From Rickettsia typhi (lineage in GTDB: Bacteria > Pseudomonadota > Alphaproteobacteria > Rickettsiales > Rickettsiaceae), in the NCBI GenBank assembly GCA_945907105.1, contig CAMDSB010000008.1, forward strand, positions 1-39,596: DNA of 39,596 nucleotides, in the 5' to 3' direction. The position numbers were made by a program, and so were the translations under genes. Below, piece by piece: positions 28,712 to 39,572 of this stretch; position 1 is the first letter of the stretch, and each line of letters opens with the position of its first letter. Under the pieces are notes generated by a model, which searched no databases, had not been told where the DNA came from, and saw nothing but the letters and a program-made list of their open reading frames with translations.

Positions 28712-29250
28712 ACTGCATGCTTCTTCAGCAATTTCACAGAAGAAGCAGTAAAAATCGCTTTAACAATACCAGGGATAATAAATGGATATAGACCAACCTC
28801 GAGTGCTTTATGGCTACCAACAAAAAGTGCAAGTTGTGGCACACCGATTATAAACAAACAAGCAGAACCAATTGCGCTGTAAAGCACTAGCTTTGCCCAA
28901 CTATCTTCACCAAATTTCTCCCGCATATTAGTTACCAGATATACGCAAAGGATCATACCAAATATATATCCTCCAGAAGGTCCCGCCAAAACATATACGC
29001 CCCCCCTAAAGCCAGAAAAAACTGGAACACCTATTGCACCAAGACTAACAAAACCAATCATAGAAGCTATAGCTTCCTTTTTCTCATAACATAGTGCTAT
29101 GATCAAGACACCAACACTATACAATGTTATTGGTACTGTACCTATCGGTATCTGCACTTGCGCAGAGAGAAAGATAAGCGCTATTCCAAGAACTACTCTA
29201 AGCAGCTTATAACTAACCATTGATTGAATTTTATTAGATAAGACACGCAT
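28696..29250 (-). CDS. bioY: Biotin transporter substrate-binding subunit BioY
   Basis: 184 residues with about six membrane spans. The BioY pattern is clear: [22 protein letters not shown] near the start, then [33 protein letters not shown]. BioY is the S-component that captures biotin, either alone or with an ECF energising module; no ecfA or ecfT is in the window. The chosen start is ATG 29250, with AGGGG 5 nt upstream; the frame also opens at a GTG two codons earlier. It implies dependence on biotin from the host. Confidence 0.94.
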   Translation of the reverse strand: MRVLSNKIQSMVSYKLLRVVLGIALIFLSAQVQIPIGTVPITLYSVGVLIIALCYEKKEAIASMIGFVSLGAIGVPVFSGFRGGVYVLAGPSGGYIFGMILCVYLVTNMREKFGEDSWAKLVLYSAIGSACLFIIGVPQLALFVGSHKALEVGLYPFIIPGIVKAIFTASSVKLLKKHAVWQKQ

Positions 29251-29337
29251 AATCACCCCTTAATATATATAACACGTAAATATATAGGGATTCTACATAC
29301 GTAATCATGACATGTCAAACTGTTGGCTATCTATTGC

Positions 29338-30453
29338 TCAGCGTTGACGTTTTTTGGGCTTTGAGCGCTTATGTTTATTCTTACGGGGTGATTTTGTTTT
29401 AGGCTGTACTAATTTTTCCTTAATTACTTTTGCCGCACTGATTGCACTTACCTTAGCTTGAATCTTATCCGTTTGTAGAACTTTGGAACTGGGTGACTTG
29501 GGAGTTTTATCCTGACCAGATTCTGGTAAGCTAGCCTTTAGTTGGTCTAGATTATTATATTTAGAGAGAGGGTCATGTGCTTTAATAAAATCTTTACCAT
29601 AGCTTTTAACCGTTCCAACTACCCCTCTACTATCTTGAATTACTTTTTCCGTTTTAAGGACTTCTTGTTTTGCCGTTTCAAAAGCAGCAATAACTTTTTC
29701 GGCCGTTGCTCCACGAAATGATCCTTCATTTACCATTTTTTGAATCGCCAATGTTTGTATCCTTTGCTCTCTTGTAGCTTGTGCAAGCTCAATTAAATCG
29801 CTGTACCCTGGGGTATCTGGCTTATTTCGTTCTTGATCAATATTTTGTTTAAATTGTAGTCCTATTTCTTCTTTAGTTGCCTGTTTTTTACTTTCACCAT
29901 AAAGACCAAAAGCAGCTTTACCTACTTTGCCCGCCCCTATAATAGAAGGTGCAAAAACTGCGCTAGACACATTTTTAACAACATCAATAGAATTTTTAAG
30001 TAAAGCTTTACCATAAGAACTAATATTTACAGATGAATTAGGTGTTGTATCTATATATCTTTTCGTTAAAGAAGTTTGATTGGTTCGGCTTGGAACGTAC
30101 AACTTATCTTCTAAAATTCTAGAAAGTATAGGTTCATTTTTAAGTAACTCATTCTGCCGATCTTGGGCATTTCTATTTTTTGTTAAAAGAGAATTTTCTT
30201 TTCTTAATAACCTGAGGGTTCTAGTGTCAATAGTATCCATGGTAGCACCTATCGCAATGGCACCAAGCCCAACTACAGTTGCAGGAACAGTTGCAACTGT
30301 AGCGCTTGCAAGCACTGTAACTACACCGATAGCACGCCCAACTGCACTACCAGTCACTATTTTAACAGCCGCAGAATCTTTGACATAATTAAAAGTGTTT
30401 TTTAGAACTGCTAACCTCGATAGCCCAGGATCTTCATTTGGTGATTTAGACAT
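29338..30453 (-). CDS. Unrecognised 371-residue protein with hydrophobic hairpin and strongly basic tail
   Basis: I do not recognise the family. A hydrophobic Ala/Val/Gly/Thr-rich stretch at 36-70 could form a membrane hairpin. Residues 80-300 are mixed helices, and 305-350 are Ser/Lys-rich. The last 20 residues (352-371) contain 13 Lys or Arg, resembling both a type IV secretion signal and a eukaryotic nuclear localisation signal. There is no Sec signal peptide. The gene starts 15 nt after rimB, so it is probably the last gene of the rimK operon. The ribosome-binding site is weak. Candidate host-directed effector, by inference; a DNA-binding or membrane-structural role is an alternative. Confidence 0.85.
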   Translation of the reverse strand: MSKSPNEDPGLSRLAVLKNTFNYVKDSAAVKIVTGSAVGRAIGVVTVLASATVATVPATVVGLGAIAIGATMDTIDTRTLRLLRKENSLLTKNRNAQDRQNELLKNEPILSRILEDKLYVPSRTNQTSLTKRYIDTTPNSSVNISSYGKALLKNSIDVVKNVSSAVFAPSIIGAGKVGKAAFGLYGESKKQATKEEIGLQFKQNIDQERNKPDTPGYSDLIELAQATREQRIQTLAIQKMVNEGSFRGATAEKVIAAFETAKQEVLKTEKVIQDSRGVVGTVKSYGKDFIKAHDPLSKYNNLDQLKASLPESGQDKTPKSPSSKVLQTDKIQAKVSAISAAKVIKEKLVQPKTKSPRKNKHKRSKPKKRQR

Positions 30454-30468
30454 AATACTTAACCAAAA

Positions 30469-30936
30469 TTAGTTTATTATATATTCATTCAAAACCATGC
30501 TTTTAGAAATAAGACCTTGGTAATAAGATTTAGACGGATTGATAAGGAGATTAAGCATTGCAGTTCTGCCCAGCAACATACGATGGTGCATAATATCTCT
30601 ATTAGTAAGAGTAATCTCAATATCCCAACTCTGACCACCTATCTTAATGGGAGTATGAATAACAGGCCTTATTTGTTTATGACCATTCGAGCTTTTTATC
30701 GTCTTCATCCCAATTATTTCTGATCTGCATGGAACACATACCTGATCATTGGCTTGAATTGGATGAATAGAAAACTCCACAAATTCTTTTTGATTTAATT
30801 TTATAATCTTTATGTCATAAGCATGAAGCGCAGAAGTTTTTGCTCCTGTATCAACCTTAACTTTAATTAGGGGTATATTAAGTTCTGGTAACTCAGCCCA
30901 TTCTCTCCACCCAATTAATAATGGATCACCCTTCAT
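30469..30936 (-). CDS. rimB: RimB-type retropepsin-like protease (DUF785/RimK-associated)
   Basis: 155 residues. The signature KVDTGAKTSALHA (27-39) has the D-T-G-A triad of a retropepsin-like fold, with Asp29 as candidate catalytic residue. This family is the partner of RimK, and in Pseudomonas RimB counteracts or controls the glutamylation of ribosomal protein S6. It ends 15 nt before the basic-tail gene and overlaps the M14 gene by 4 nt. Confidence 0.9.
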   Translation of the reverse strand: MKGDPLLIGWREWAELPELNIPLIKVKVDTGAKTSALHAYDIKIIKLNQKEFVEFSIHPIQANDQVCVPCRSEIIGMKTIKSSNGHKQIRPVIHTPIKIGGQSWDIEITLTNRDIMHHRMLLGRTAMLNLLINPSKSYYQGLISKSMVLNEYIIN

Positions 30937-31949
30937 TCAAGATCCTCTTGGTAGTCTTCCACACCCTCCGCAACAGCTTCTGCATTCTCAAAAGTCGCAA
31001 CATGAAATAAAGCATCGCCATTTGTTACCAAAGGCATCATTGTTATTCCAATGATTACACCAGTTTCTCTAGCTCTAACATAGTGTTTCTCTTTGCCTAG
31101 TGGGTCAGAAATAAATCCTAACACTTCATTTGCCTTAACTTTGTGCCCTACATTCTTTTTTGCATAAAGACTACCACTGTGAGGAGCCCTAATCCAATGA
31201 CTGGAAGCCGCATGAAATACTTCCCGACGTTTAGGAATTCTGCGTTTGACCAACTCTTTGTCAAGCATTCCTATATTACACATTGTCCAGAGAATACCAT
31301 TCTCAGCTGAGCGAATTATCTCTTCATTATATCTAAGAGCTTCTCCCCCTTCGAATAGCAATATTTTTACCCCTTTGTCGGTTGCTGCTTGACGTAAAGA
31401 GCCATCTCTCATATTGGAATGAAGTACAACCGGAACTCCAAAAGATTCAGCTAGAGCTTTTATTTCCTTATTATCTAAAAATGCTCTAATCTGTGGCAAG
31501 TTGTATCTATGAGCACTGCCAGTATGTAGATCAATGCCATAATCGCATTTTTCTACTATCTCTTTCATAAATTTATAAGCAATTTGACTGGCTAGAGATC
31601 CTTTCTTTGATCCAGGAAATACTCTGTTCAAATCGCGTCTATCTGGCAGATATCTAAGGTTACGGTTATAGCCAAATACGTTAATAATAGGTACCGCAAT
31701 CAGCGTACCCTTTATGGATGAGAGTAATTTTTTACGTTGCAATAATCGTCTAATAGTTTCAACCCCGTTTATCTCATCACCATGAATCGCTGAAGAAATG
31801 AAAAGCGTTGGACCATCCTCTTTCCCTCTGATAACTTCAACTGGGATAGTCATCTCGGTATTATCAAATAGCTTCGCAATATGCATTTCAAGGTATTTTC
31901 TTTCACCTTTTTTTATCGTAACGCCATCTATAGTCAGAGCTTTGGTCAT
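30933..31949 (-). CDS. M14-family succinylglutamate desuccinylase/aspartoacylase-like zinc hydrolase
   Basis: 338 residues. Zinc ligands are visible: His56 and Glu59 in AIHGDEINGVE, and His142 in DLHTGS. A C-terminal biotinyl-lipoyl-like beta domain (about 255-330) is typical of the family. These enzymes cleave N-acyl amino acids or terminal glutamate-type bonds. The gene lies between rimK and rimB, where such genes recur; it may remove or trim what RimK adds. The start is ATG 31949 with AAAGGA 9 nt upstream in the end of rimK; a TTG two codons earlier is in frame. Confidence 0.9.
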   Translation of the reverse strand: MTKALTIDGVTIKKGERKYLEMHIAKLFDNTEMTIPVEVIRGKEDGPTLFISSAIHGDEINGVETIRRLLQRKKLLSSIKGTLIAVPIINVFGYNRNLRYLPDRRDLNRVFPGSKKGSLASQIAYKFMKEIVEKCDYGIDLHTGSAHRYNLPQIRAFLDNKEIKALAESFGVPVVLHSNMRDGSLRQAATDKGVKILLFEGGEALRYNEEIIRSAENGILWTMCNIGMLDKELVKRRIPKRREVFHAASSHWIRAPHSGSLYAKKNVGHKVKANEVLGFISDPLGKEKHYVRARETGVIIGITMMPLVTNGDALFHVATFENAEAVAEGVEDYQEDLE

Positions 31950-31955
31950 GAACAA

Positions 31956-32873
31956 TCATCCTTTCATAAATATTCTAGTCTTTGATTTTTTAATAATATC
32001 TTTCTCAATGAACTCAATGATTGCATCTGCAACATTTTTGCCTGTGGCACCCTCTATCCCCTTTAAGCCTGGAGATGAATTTACTTCGAGTACAAGAGGG
32101 CCTCTCGCAGATCTGATCAAATCAACACCAGCTACCTTAAGTCCCAAAACTTTTGCAGCTTGCACGGCCATTATTCGCTCTTTTGGAGTTATTTTTACTG
32201 GGTGGGCAACGCCTCCTGCATGCAGATTAGACCGAAACTCTCCCTCTGGTCCTTGCCTTTTCATCGCCGCCACAACTTTATCACCAATTACAAAACAACG
32301 TATATCACTACCTGCAGATTCCTTAATAAATTCTTGCACTAAAAAGTTAGCTTGTAAATCCAAAAACGCATTAATCAAACTTTCTGCTGCCTTAGTGGTT
32401 TCTGCAAGTAACACTCCTTTGCCCTGGGTACTTTCAGTCACCTTAACTATCAACGGGGCGCCACCAACAGATTTTATGATGCTTTTAGTAGCACTACCAG
32501 AATGCGCATAGCTTGTAACAGGTATATCTACATCTTTTCTAGCAAGAAGTTGATGCGCTCTTAATTTATCTCTTGATCTAGTGATTGAAACTGAGCCATT
32601 TAATACATAAATTCCAGCTACCTCAAATTGCCTTAAAACTGCAGTGCCGAATATTGTAATAGATGCTCCAATTCGTGGAATTACTGCATCAAACTCCAGT
32701 AATCTCTCTACTTTATCACTTATATAGTGCACATCTGGCTTATTAGCGGTGATATTCATAAAGCATTTAAGTGGATCAACTACTGTAACAGTATGACCTC
32801 TTTTCTCTGCCACTTCAATCAATCTACGTGTGGAATAAATTGTCGGGCCGCGTGATAAAATACCTATTTTCAT
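31956..32873 (-). CDS. rimK: ATP-grasp glutamate ligase RimK
   Basis: 305 residues. The RimK pre-ATP-grasp domain ([31 protein letters not shown]) is followed by an ATP-grasp domain with lysine and glycine loop [36 protein letters not shown] and the metal-binding [13 protein letters not shown]. RimK adds glutamates to the C-terminus of ribosomal protein S6. It begins a four-gene minus-strand set with an M14 hydrolase, rimB and the basic-tail gene. A TTGACA-type promoter lies about 60 nt upstream. Confidence 0.95.
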   Translation of the reverse strand: MKIGILSRGPTIYSTRRLIEVAEKRGHTVTVVDPLKCFMNITANKPDVHYISDKVERLLEFDAVIPRIGASITIFGTAVLRQFEVAGIYVLNGSVSITRSRDKLRAHQLLARKDVDIPVTSYAHSGSATKSIIKSVGGAPLIVKVTESTQGKGVLLAETTKAAESLINAFLDLQANFLVQEFIKESAGSDIRCFVIGDKVVAAMKRQGPEGEFRSNLHAGGVAHPVKITPKERIMAVQAAKVLGLKVAGVDLIRSARGPLVLEVNSSPGLKGIEGATGKNVADAIIEFIEKDIIKKSKTRIFMKG

Positions 32874-32913
32874 AATTTTTCAATTGAGTTTTTTAGATTT
32901 TTGCATTTTATTT

Positions 32914-32942
32914 TAGTAATGACTATTCATATTTGCTGTCAA
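32914..32942 (-). promoter_or_regulatory. Probable promoter of the rimK operon
   Basis: On the minus strand a perfect -35 TTGACA (32937-32942) is followed after 17 nt by TTACTA (32914-32919), a poor -10. It lies about 40 nt upstream of the rimK ATG. Confidence 0.35.
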
Positions 32943-32994
32943 TACGTTTGTGTATACTAAAATTGATTGAGAATTGGTGCTTTGTTACTAATTA

Positions 32995-33030
32995 GCCGCC
33001 CCGTGCCAAACTTTGCATTTATATTGGCGG
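32995..33030 (-). terminator. Possible hairpin downstream of gyrB
   Basis: CCGCC (32996-33000) pairs with GGCGG (33026-33030), plus one wobble pair, 13 nt past the gyrB stop. It is GC-rich against an AT-rich background, but the loop is long and no U-tract follows. Confidence 0.25.
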
Positions 33031-33042
33031 TCAAGAAAGCGT

Positions 33043-35487
<2,445 letters not shown>

Positions 35488-35555
35488 CTATGGGCTCACT
35501 ATACTATAGGGTCGTAGTTTTTAAAAGGAAAAATACTATAAAAATGGAGAGAATT

Positions 35556-36422
35556 ATGACTGAACTAAACTTAATCCATCTTGAAGAATGTATGGATGAT
35601 TATGATCTATTTTTATTTGATCTATGGGGAGTTATAATAGAAGGAGGAGAGACCTATCCCGGAGTAGTGGAAGCACTAAATAAAATAATCGCAAAGAAAG
35701 AAGTTATTTTTTTGAGCAATGCACCTCGGCCAGACTTCATAGTGGCTAGAAATTTAAGAAATTGGGGCGTTTTAAATGTAACCCCCGAGATGGTATTAAC
35801 GTCTGGGGATGTAGCAAGGCAGCTTATAGTTGATTATAGAAAAGAATCACTAAATGACCAAGTTCCCAAAATATTCCACCTTGGTTCAGATCGGAATGAC
35901 GATATCTTGCTTGAAATAGATTATCTAGCTACTCACAATATAAATGAAGCAGATATATTATTGATGAGTGTATTTCGTGATGATCATGAAGATATTCACG
36001 AGTTTGATGATTTTTTAAAAAGGGCAGCACAAATACCGAATTTGTTAAATATTTGCTCTAACCCCGATATAACTATACCCAAACATGGGATTCTGCGATA
36101 CTGCCCGGGCCATTTCGCCAAGATAATAGAACAACATGGTGGCAATGTGATTTATACTGGCAAGCCCGAAACATCAATATATGATCTTGTTTTTCAACGC
36201 AAACCCCAGATAAGTAAAGATCGAATATTGATGATTGGCGACACTTTTGAAACTGACATCCTTGGTGCGAATAGATCTGGAATTCATTCTGCTTTAGTAC
36301 TTTCTGGTAATTCAGTGACTATTCATAAAATGTACGAATCTTTGACAGATAAACTAATTGCGCTCTCAGAGCATGCAAAAAACATTGATATTTGGCCAAC
36401 ATTCGTAACTCAAATTAGTTAG
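35556..36422 (+). CDS. HAD-IIA family hydrolase (TIGR01459-like)
   Basis: 288 residues. Motif I is FDLWGVI with the nucleophile Asp22; motif II is FLSNAPRP, and the C-terminal motif IGDTFETDILGANRSG holds the metal-binding acidic residues. This is the TIGR01459 group common in alphaproteobacteria and rickettsiae; the substrate is unknown, probably a small sugar phosphate. The start is ATG 35556, which has GGAG 6 nt upstream. The frame runs up to an ATG at 35490 and another at 35544, but the first lies in the gyrB divergent promoter region. Its stop is 4 nt before tsaE. Confidence 0.9.
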   Translation: MTELNLIHLEECMDDYDLFLFDLWGVIIEGGETYPGVVEALNKIIAKKEVIFLSNAPRPDFIVARNLRNWGVLNVTPEMVLTSGDVARQLIVDYRKESLNDQVPKIFHLGSDRNDDILLEIDYLATHNINEADILLMSVFRDDHEDIHEFDDFLKRAAQIPNLLNICSNPDITIPKHGILRYCPGHFAKIIEQHGGNVIYTGKPETSIYDLVFQRKPQISKDRILMIGDTFETDILGANRSGIHSALVLSGNSVTIHKMYESLTDKLIALSEHAKNIDIWPTFVTQIS

Positions 36423-36426
36423 ATAA

Positions 36427-36858
36427 ATGTCACTTCAAGCTGGAGAATATATTCTGTATAATGAAGAAGATTCTAAAAATTTTGCCCTTCAAATTGCAAA
36501 TGATCTTAAACCAGGCAATATAATAACTTTTAGTGGAGATCTAGGGGCGGGTAAAACATTCCTTTGCCGTCAGATCATTAAACAACTATGCGGCTCTGAA
36601 ACAAACGTTACAAGTCCAACATTTAACTTGCTTCAAATTTATGATTGGAATGTTTGCTCTATTTACCACTACGATCTCTATCGCCTTAAAAATCCTTCTG
36701 AGATTTATGAGCTAGGCATTGAAGAAGCTATGAGCGCTAATATATCCCTTATTGAATGGCCACAACTTATAAAGGCAATTTTGCCAAATGATACCATTGA
36801 AATTAACATTGAAATAGTTAATGACAATAAGCGTAGAGTTTTTGTCAAATATAAATAA
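36427..36858 (+). CDS. tsaE: tRNA t6A synthesis ATPase TsaE
   Basis: 143 residues. P-loop GDLGAGKTF (37-45), SPTFNLLQIYD (63-73), HYDLYRL (81-87) and LIEWPQ are typical of TsaE, the ATPase that resets the TsaBD complex in t6A37 synthesis. It starts 4 nt after the HAD gene and is probably cotranscribed with it. tsaB is in this window at 15644 and tsaD is not, so the set is dispersed. Confidence 0.95.
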   Translation: MSLQAGEYILYNEEDSKNFALQIANDLKPGNIITFSGDLGAGKTFLCRQIIKQLCGSETNVTSPTFNLLQIYDWNVCSIYHYDLYRLKNPSEIYELGIEEAMSANISLIEWPQLIKAILPNDTIEINIEIVNDNKRRVFVKYK

Positions 36859-36974
36859 CATTATGATTAGTATTTGATGTAATTAGTTGAATTAGATTAT
36901 GAAATAAAATACCATTAGTTCATAATTGAGCCTATGTAGAACAGGCCAAATAATACTAATTATGAGTTTTAATA

Positions 36975-39263
36975 ATGAAACCACCAGAGAAAACCCCTCA
37001 GGAGCTTGAAAGCGACAAAGCTAATGAGCTTAATAAGCAAATGAGGACAGAAGTAGAGAAGTTAATAGGAGAAGATTTAACCGGTTTAGAAGCTACATCT
37101 AAAGCGTTAGCTGAGTTAAGTCAAAGCGTTGCTTATATTGGTAGTAGAGACGATGCAAATTTATTAAGTAAATCTCTTAATGAAGCACTACAAGCCTTCA
37201 CGCCAGAACAAGCCCAACCATTCATTGACCTCATCCAGAATTATCATAAGGACAATCCAGTAAAACAGACCTTTATAAACTCAGTTGAACCATTTAAAGC
37301 TAATGAGCTTAATAAGCAAATGAGGACAGAGTTAGAAGGGTTAGCTGGTAGAAAGTTAGATGCCCCCGAATTATTGATGGTAGCAGAATTAAGCCAAAGT
37401 GTTGCCCATATTAGAGATAAGGAGGATGTAGACACTTTAACCAAATGTCTTGATGAAGTAGTCATGAATCTGACTCCTGAGCAAGCACAACCTATTCTTG
37501 ACTTAGTTAATAAGTATCATGAGAACGATCCTACCAAGCAAGCTCTTGTGAGTCCTGTGGTAAAGAATGTTACTTTAAAAAAGCCTGAGGTAGAAGTTGC
37601 ACTAGACACCATGGGTTTAGTTAGTAGCGATGAAATCACTCAATCTATTCGTGATAACGTAATAACAAAGCAGCAAGCCTATTTGCAAGGAGAGATTGCA
37701 AAGACAATGAGTGTAAAAGATGGGGTTGCCTTTAACAAAAAAACTCCAGAAGAAATGCGAGCTTATTTGGGAACAGAAGAAGGAAAGGCCGCCATAAAAG
37801 AGGTGATGAAAACCAAAGAAGCTCAATCAGCAATGAATAAGATTGAGGTCGAGGGTTATAGGGAAATACACAAGATAGAGAGTTTTAAAAATGTTGGGTG
37901 GACACAGGAAACAGGCACCAAGTTTCGTATTGCTGAAATCACGAATGATGCAGGGGATATCGTTGCCTCTCTAAAAGAAACTACAGTTAATGCTGCACCA
38001 ACACAAGTTACGCTTGAAGATGGTACAACAAGAACTGTTAAAAGCTACAGACAAATAGATTTTCCAACAAATCCTAAAGATATTCAAGGGCCAGTGCATT
38101 TTTCAATGGCCGTGAAAGATGAAAATGGTAACAATATTTCGGCAAAGGATGCGGTCTATTTTACTGCTCACTACGATGATGCTGGCAAGTTAACTGAGGT
38201 GAGCTCACCAGTACCCGTAAAATTCATGGGAGATGGAGATGATGCAATTGGTTACATTGAGCGTAATGGGAAGGTTTATACTCTGCCTGTAACTCAAGGT
38301 AAATATAGGGAAATGATGCAACAAGTGGAGCTCAATAACGGTTTAAGTGTAGATTTAGGACAATCGGTTGATTCCGTGAGTGTTCCACCCCGGACTGTAG
38401 GGCCAGAACTGCAAGCAGAACCTCTTACCGCTGTTGAGAAAGTCATTGTTAATCCAACATTACAAATAGTAGATCCAACACTCGTTACTGTTGGAAATAT
38501 ACAGCTAGAGCAAGAGTCTAGTCTTCTTGCTCTTAAGGTAGAAGTGCCACTAAAGGAAATGATACTAAAGGTAGAGCACCCAGTAAAGGTAGAAAAACCA
38601 GTAGGGGAGGTTAGCTCAATTATTGAAGTTGGCCGCGTGACAATACCAGAACCAACGAAGCTAACAAGAATGACTGCAACTGAGGGAATAATACTAAAAG
38701 TCGAGCACCCAACTGTCGTTCAATCTGTTGAAGTTGGCCATGTGTCGATACCAGAACCAACGAAGCTAACAATGATGGCTGTAACTGAGGGAATAATGCT
38801 AAAAATAGAGCAACCAATTATTACTAATCCAATTACAGGCGGTATAGTAAGTGCAGCGGTTATAAGTAAAGTACACGAAATTAAAAACGTAGTACTAGGA
38901 ATTTCAGAACCCAAACCCGAAATAGATAAAGGAAAAGACGCTCTAGACATGCTAAAAAATAAAACTACAAAACAAGCTATGGAAGCTATCTCTACCGCAA
39001 TAAGTAAGGGAGATGATAAACTAGTTAAAGCTATGATGGATGTTATTAGCCCCCCTGATGGTAAACCTATTGAAGGCGTGCCTGTGGTGGGAAAAATGGC
39101 TCTAAACAAAATTTATTTAGAACAAATGGGCTCAACAAAAGGTAAACTTGATCATGAGATAGCTAAGGTGCAGAGAGCGGCAGGAGCTATAGCAGACAAA
39201 GCCGGTATTGCAAACCACAAACAAAGCGTGATGAAACCCAAAGCTAGCCAACAAGAACGGTAA
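36975..39263 (+). CDS. Unrecognised 762-residue protein with two internal repeat families
   Basis: I do not recognise the family. Two tandem copies of a 93-residue helical unit occupy residues 15-200 (each starts KANELNKQMRTE and contains ELSQSVA and LTPEQAQP). A middle region of about 200-470 holds a predicted beta-rich part (TKFRIAEITNDAGDIVASLKET). Residues 470-620 are Pro/Val/Glu-rich with two 35-residue repeats (EVG, IPEPTKLT and TEGI motifs). The last 100 residues are charged helices ending in KPKASQQER. No signal peptide or membrane span. The start is ATG 36975, 116 nt after tsaE, with no clear Shine-Dalgarno. Repeats plus a basic tail suggest a secreted, fast-evolving protein. Confidence 0.88.
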   Translation: MKPPEKTPQELESDKANELNKQMRTEVEKLIGEDLTGLEATSKALAELSQSVAYIGSRDDANLLSKSLNEALQAFTPEQAQPFIDLIQNYHKDNPVKQTFINSVEPFKANELNKQMRTELEGLAGRKLDAPELLMVAELSQSVAHIRDKEDVDTLTKCLDEVVMNLTPEQAQPILDLVNKYHENDPTKQALVSPVVKNVTLKKPEVEVALDTMGLVSSDEITQSIRDNVITKQQAYLQGEIAKTMSVKDGVAFNKKTPEEMRAYLGTEEGKAAIKEVMKTKEAQSAMNKIEVEGYREIHKIESFKNVGWTQETGTKFRIAEITNDAGDIVASLKETTVNAAPTQVTLEDGTTRTVKSYRQIDFPTNPKDIQGPVHFSMAVKDENGNNISAKDAVYFTAHYDDAGKLTEVSSPVPVKFMGDGDDAIGYIERNGKVYTLPVTQGKYREMMQQVELNNGLSVDLGQSVDSVSVPPRTVGPELQAEPLTAVEKVIVNPTLQIVDPTLVTVGNIQLEQESSLLALKVEVPLKEMILKVEHPVKVEKPVGEVSSIIEVGRVTIPEPTKLTRMTATEGIILKVEHPTVVQSVEVGHVSIPEPTKLTMMAVTEGIMLKIEQPIITNPITGGIVSAAVISKVHEIKNVVLGISEPKPEIDKGKDALDMLKNKTTKQAMEAISTAISKGDDKLVKAMMDVISPPDGKPIEGVPVVGKMALNKIYLEQMGSTKGKLDHEIAKVQRAAGAIADKAGIANHKQSVMKPKASQQER
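37017..37574 (+). repeat. Two tandem 279-bp coding repeats
   Basis: Copies start at 37017 and 37296 with AAAGCTAATGAGCTTAATAA. The first 39 bases are identical at DNA level, while later parts diverge, fitting an older duplication or one conserved edge. The period is exactly 93 codons. Both lie in the 762-residue protein gene. Confidence 0.9.
38625..38834 (+). repeat. Two tandem 105-bp coding repeats
   Basis: Copies start at 38625 and 38730 with GAAGTTGGCC and run in frame (35 codons each). Long identical stretches (for example ACCAGAACCAACGAAGCTAA) show a recent duplication. A more degenerate related stretch with ILKVEHP precedes them at about 38560. Confidence 0.9.
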
Positions 39264-39495
39264 GACACATTACGCTAACCTTTACCTCGTCCGCTGAACT
39301 TGATTTACCCAACTTTTACGCTTGGGGCGAGATAAGGAGGCAGGATCATAGTGCACTCTGCCATTCCTAATTAGAGGCCTTTAATCAATGGCTTTGAAAC
39401 TAATTCCTAAATTCCTGCAGATTAATTTCTTACAATTAATCACATATATAGGTATATATAAAACATAACTTTAAGAGAAAGAAACTTATATACAT
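39264..39495. other. 232-nt gap between the repeat protein gene and tRNA-Arg
   Basis: No gene is evident. The part at about 39285-39375 is clearly richer in G and C than its surroundings and has short dyads (CCCAA with TTGGG; GGCAG with CTGCC), but I could not match it to a known RNA. The rest is AT-rich, with runs such as CATATATAGGTATATATA. Confidence 0.4.
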
Positions 39496-39572
39496 TGGTG
39501 CACTTGATTGGAGTTGAACCAACGACCTTTGCCTTCGGAGGGCAACGCTCTATCCAGCTGAGCTACAAGTGC
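39496..39572 (-). tRNA. tRNA-Arg (anticodon CCG)
   Basis: Complete 77-nt gene on the minus strand. Acceptor GCACTTG pairs with CAAGTGC, the discriminator is A, and CCA is encoded. The D arm is GCTC, loop AGCTGGATA, GAGC. The anticodon stem TTGCC/GGCAA encloses CTCCGAA, so the anticodon CCG reads CGG (arginine). The T arm contains TTCAACT. Confidence 0.95.

Noticed and set aside
35493..35510. CTCACTATACTATAGGG resembles a T7-type phage promoter
   Set aside because: The match is partial (an inserted ACTAT and no upstream TAATACGA), no phage genes are near, and the gap is explained by the gyrB/HAD divergent promoter region.
36896..36926. 8-bp inverted repeat ATTATGAA/TTCATAAT after tsaE
   Set aside because: AT-only stem with a 15-nt loop and no U-tract; too weak to call a terminator.
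38720..39109. 129-residue minus-strand frame opposite the repeat protein
   Set aside because: It is the reverse-frame shadow of a repeat-containing gene that has consistent codon usage and a complete plus-strand frame.
39496..39572. Possible attachment site at tRNA-Arg, with the repeat protein as cargo
   Set aside because: No integrase or duplicated tRNA end is seen, and the genes to the left are housekeeping genes in an ordinary order.
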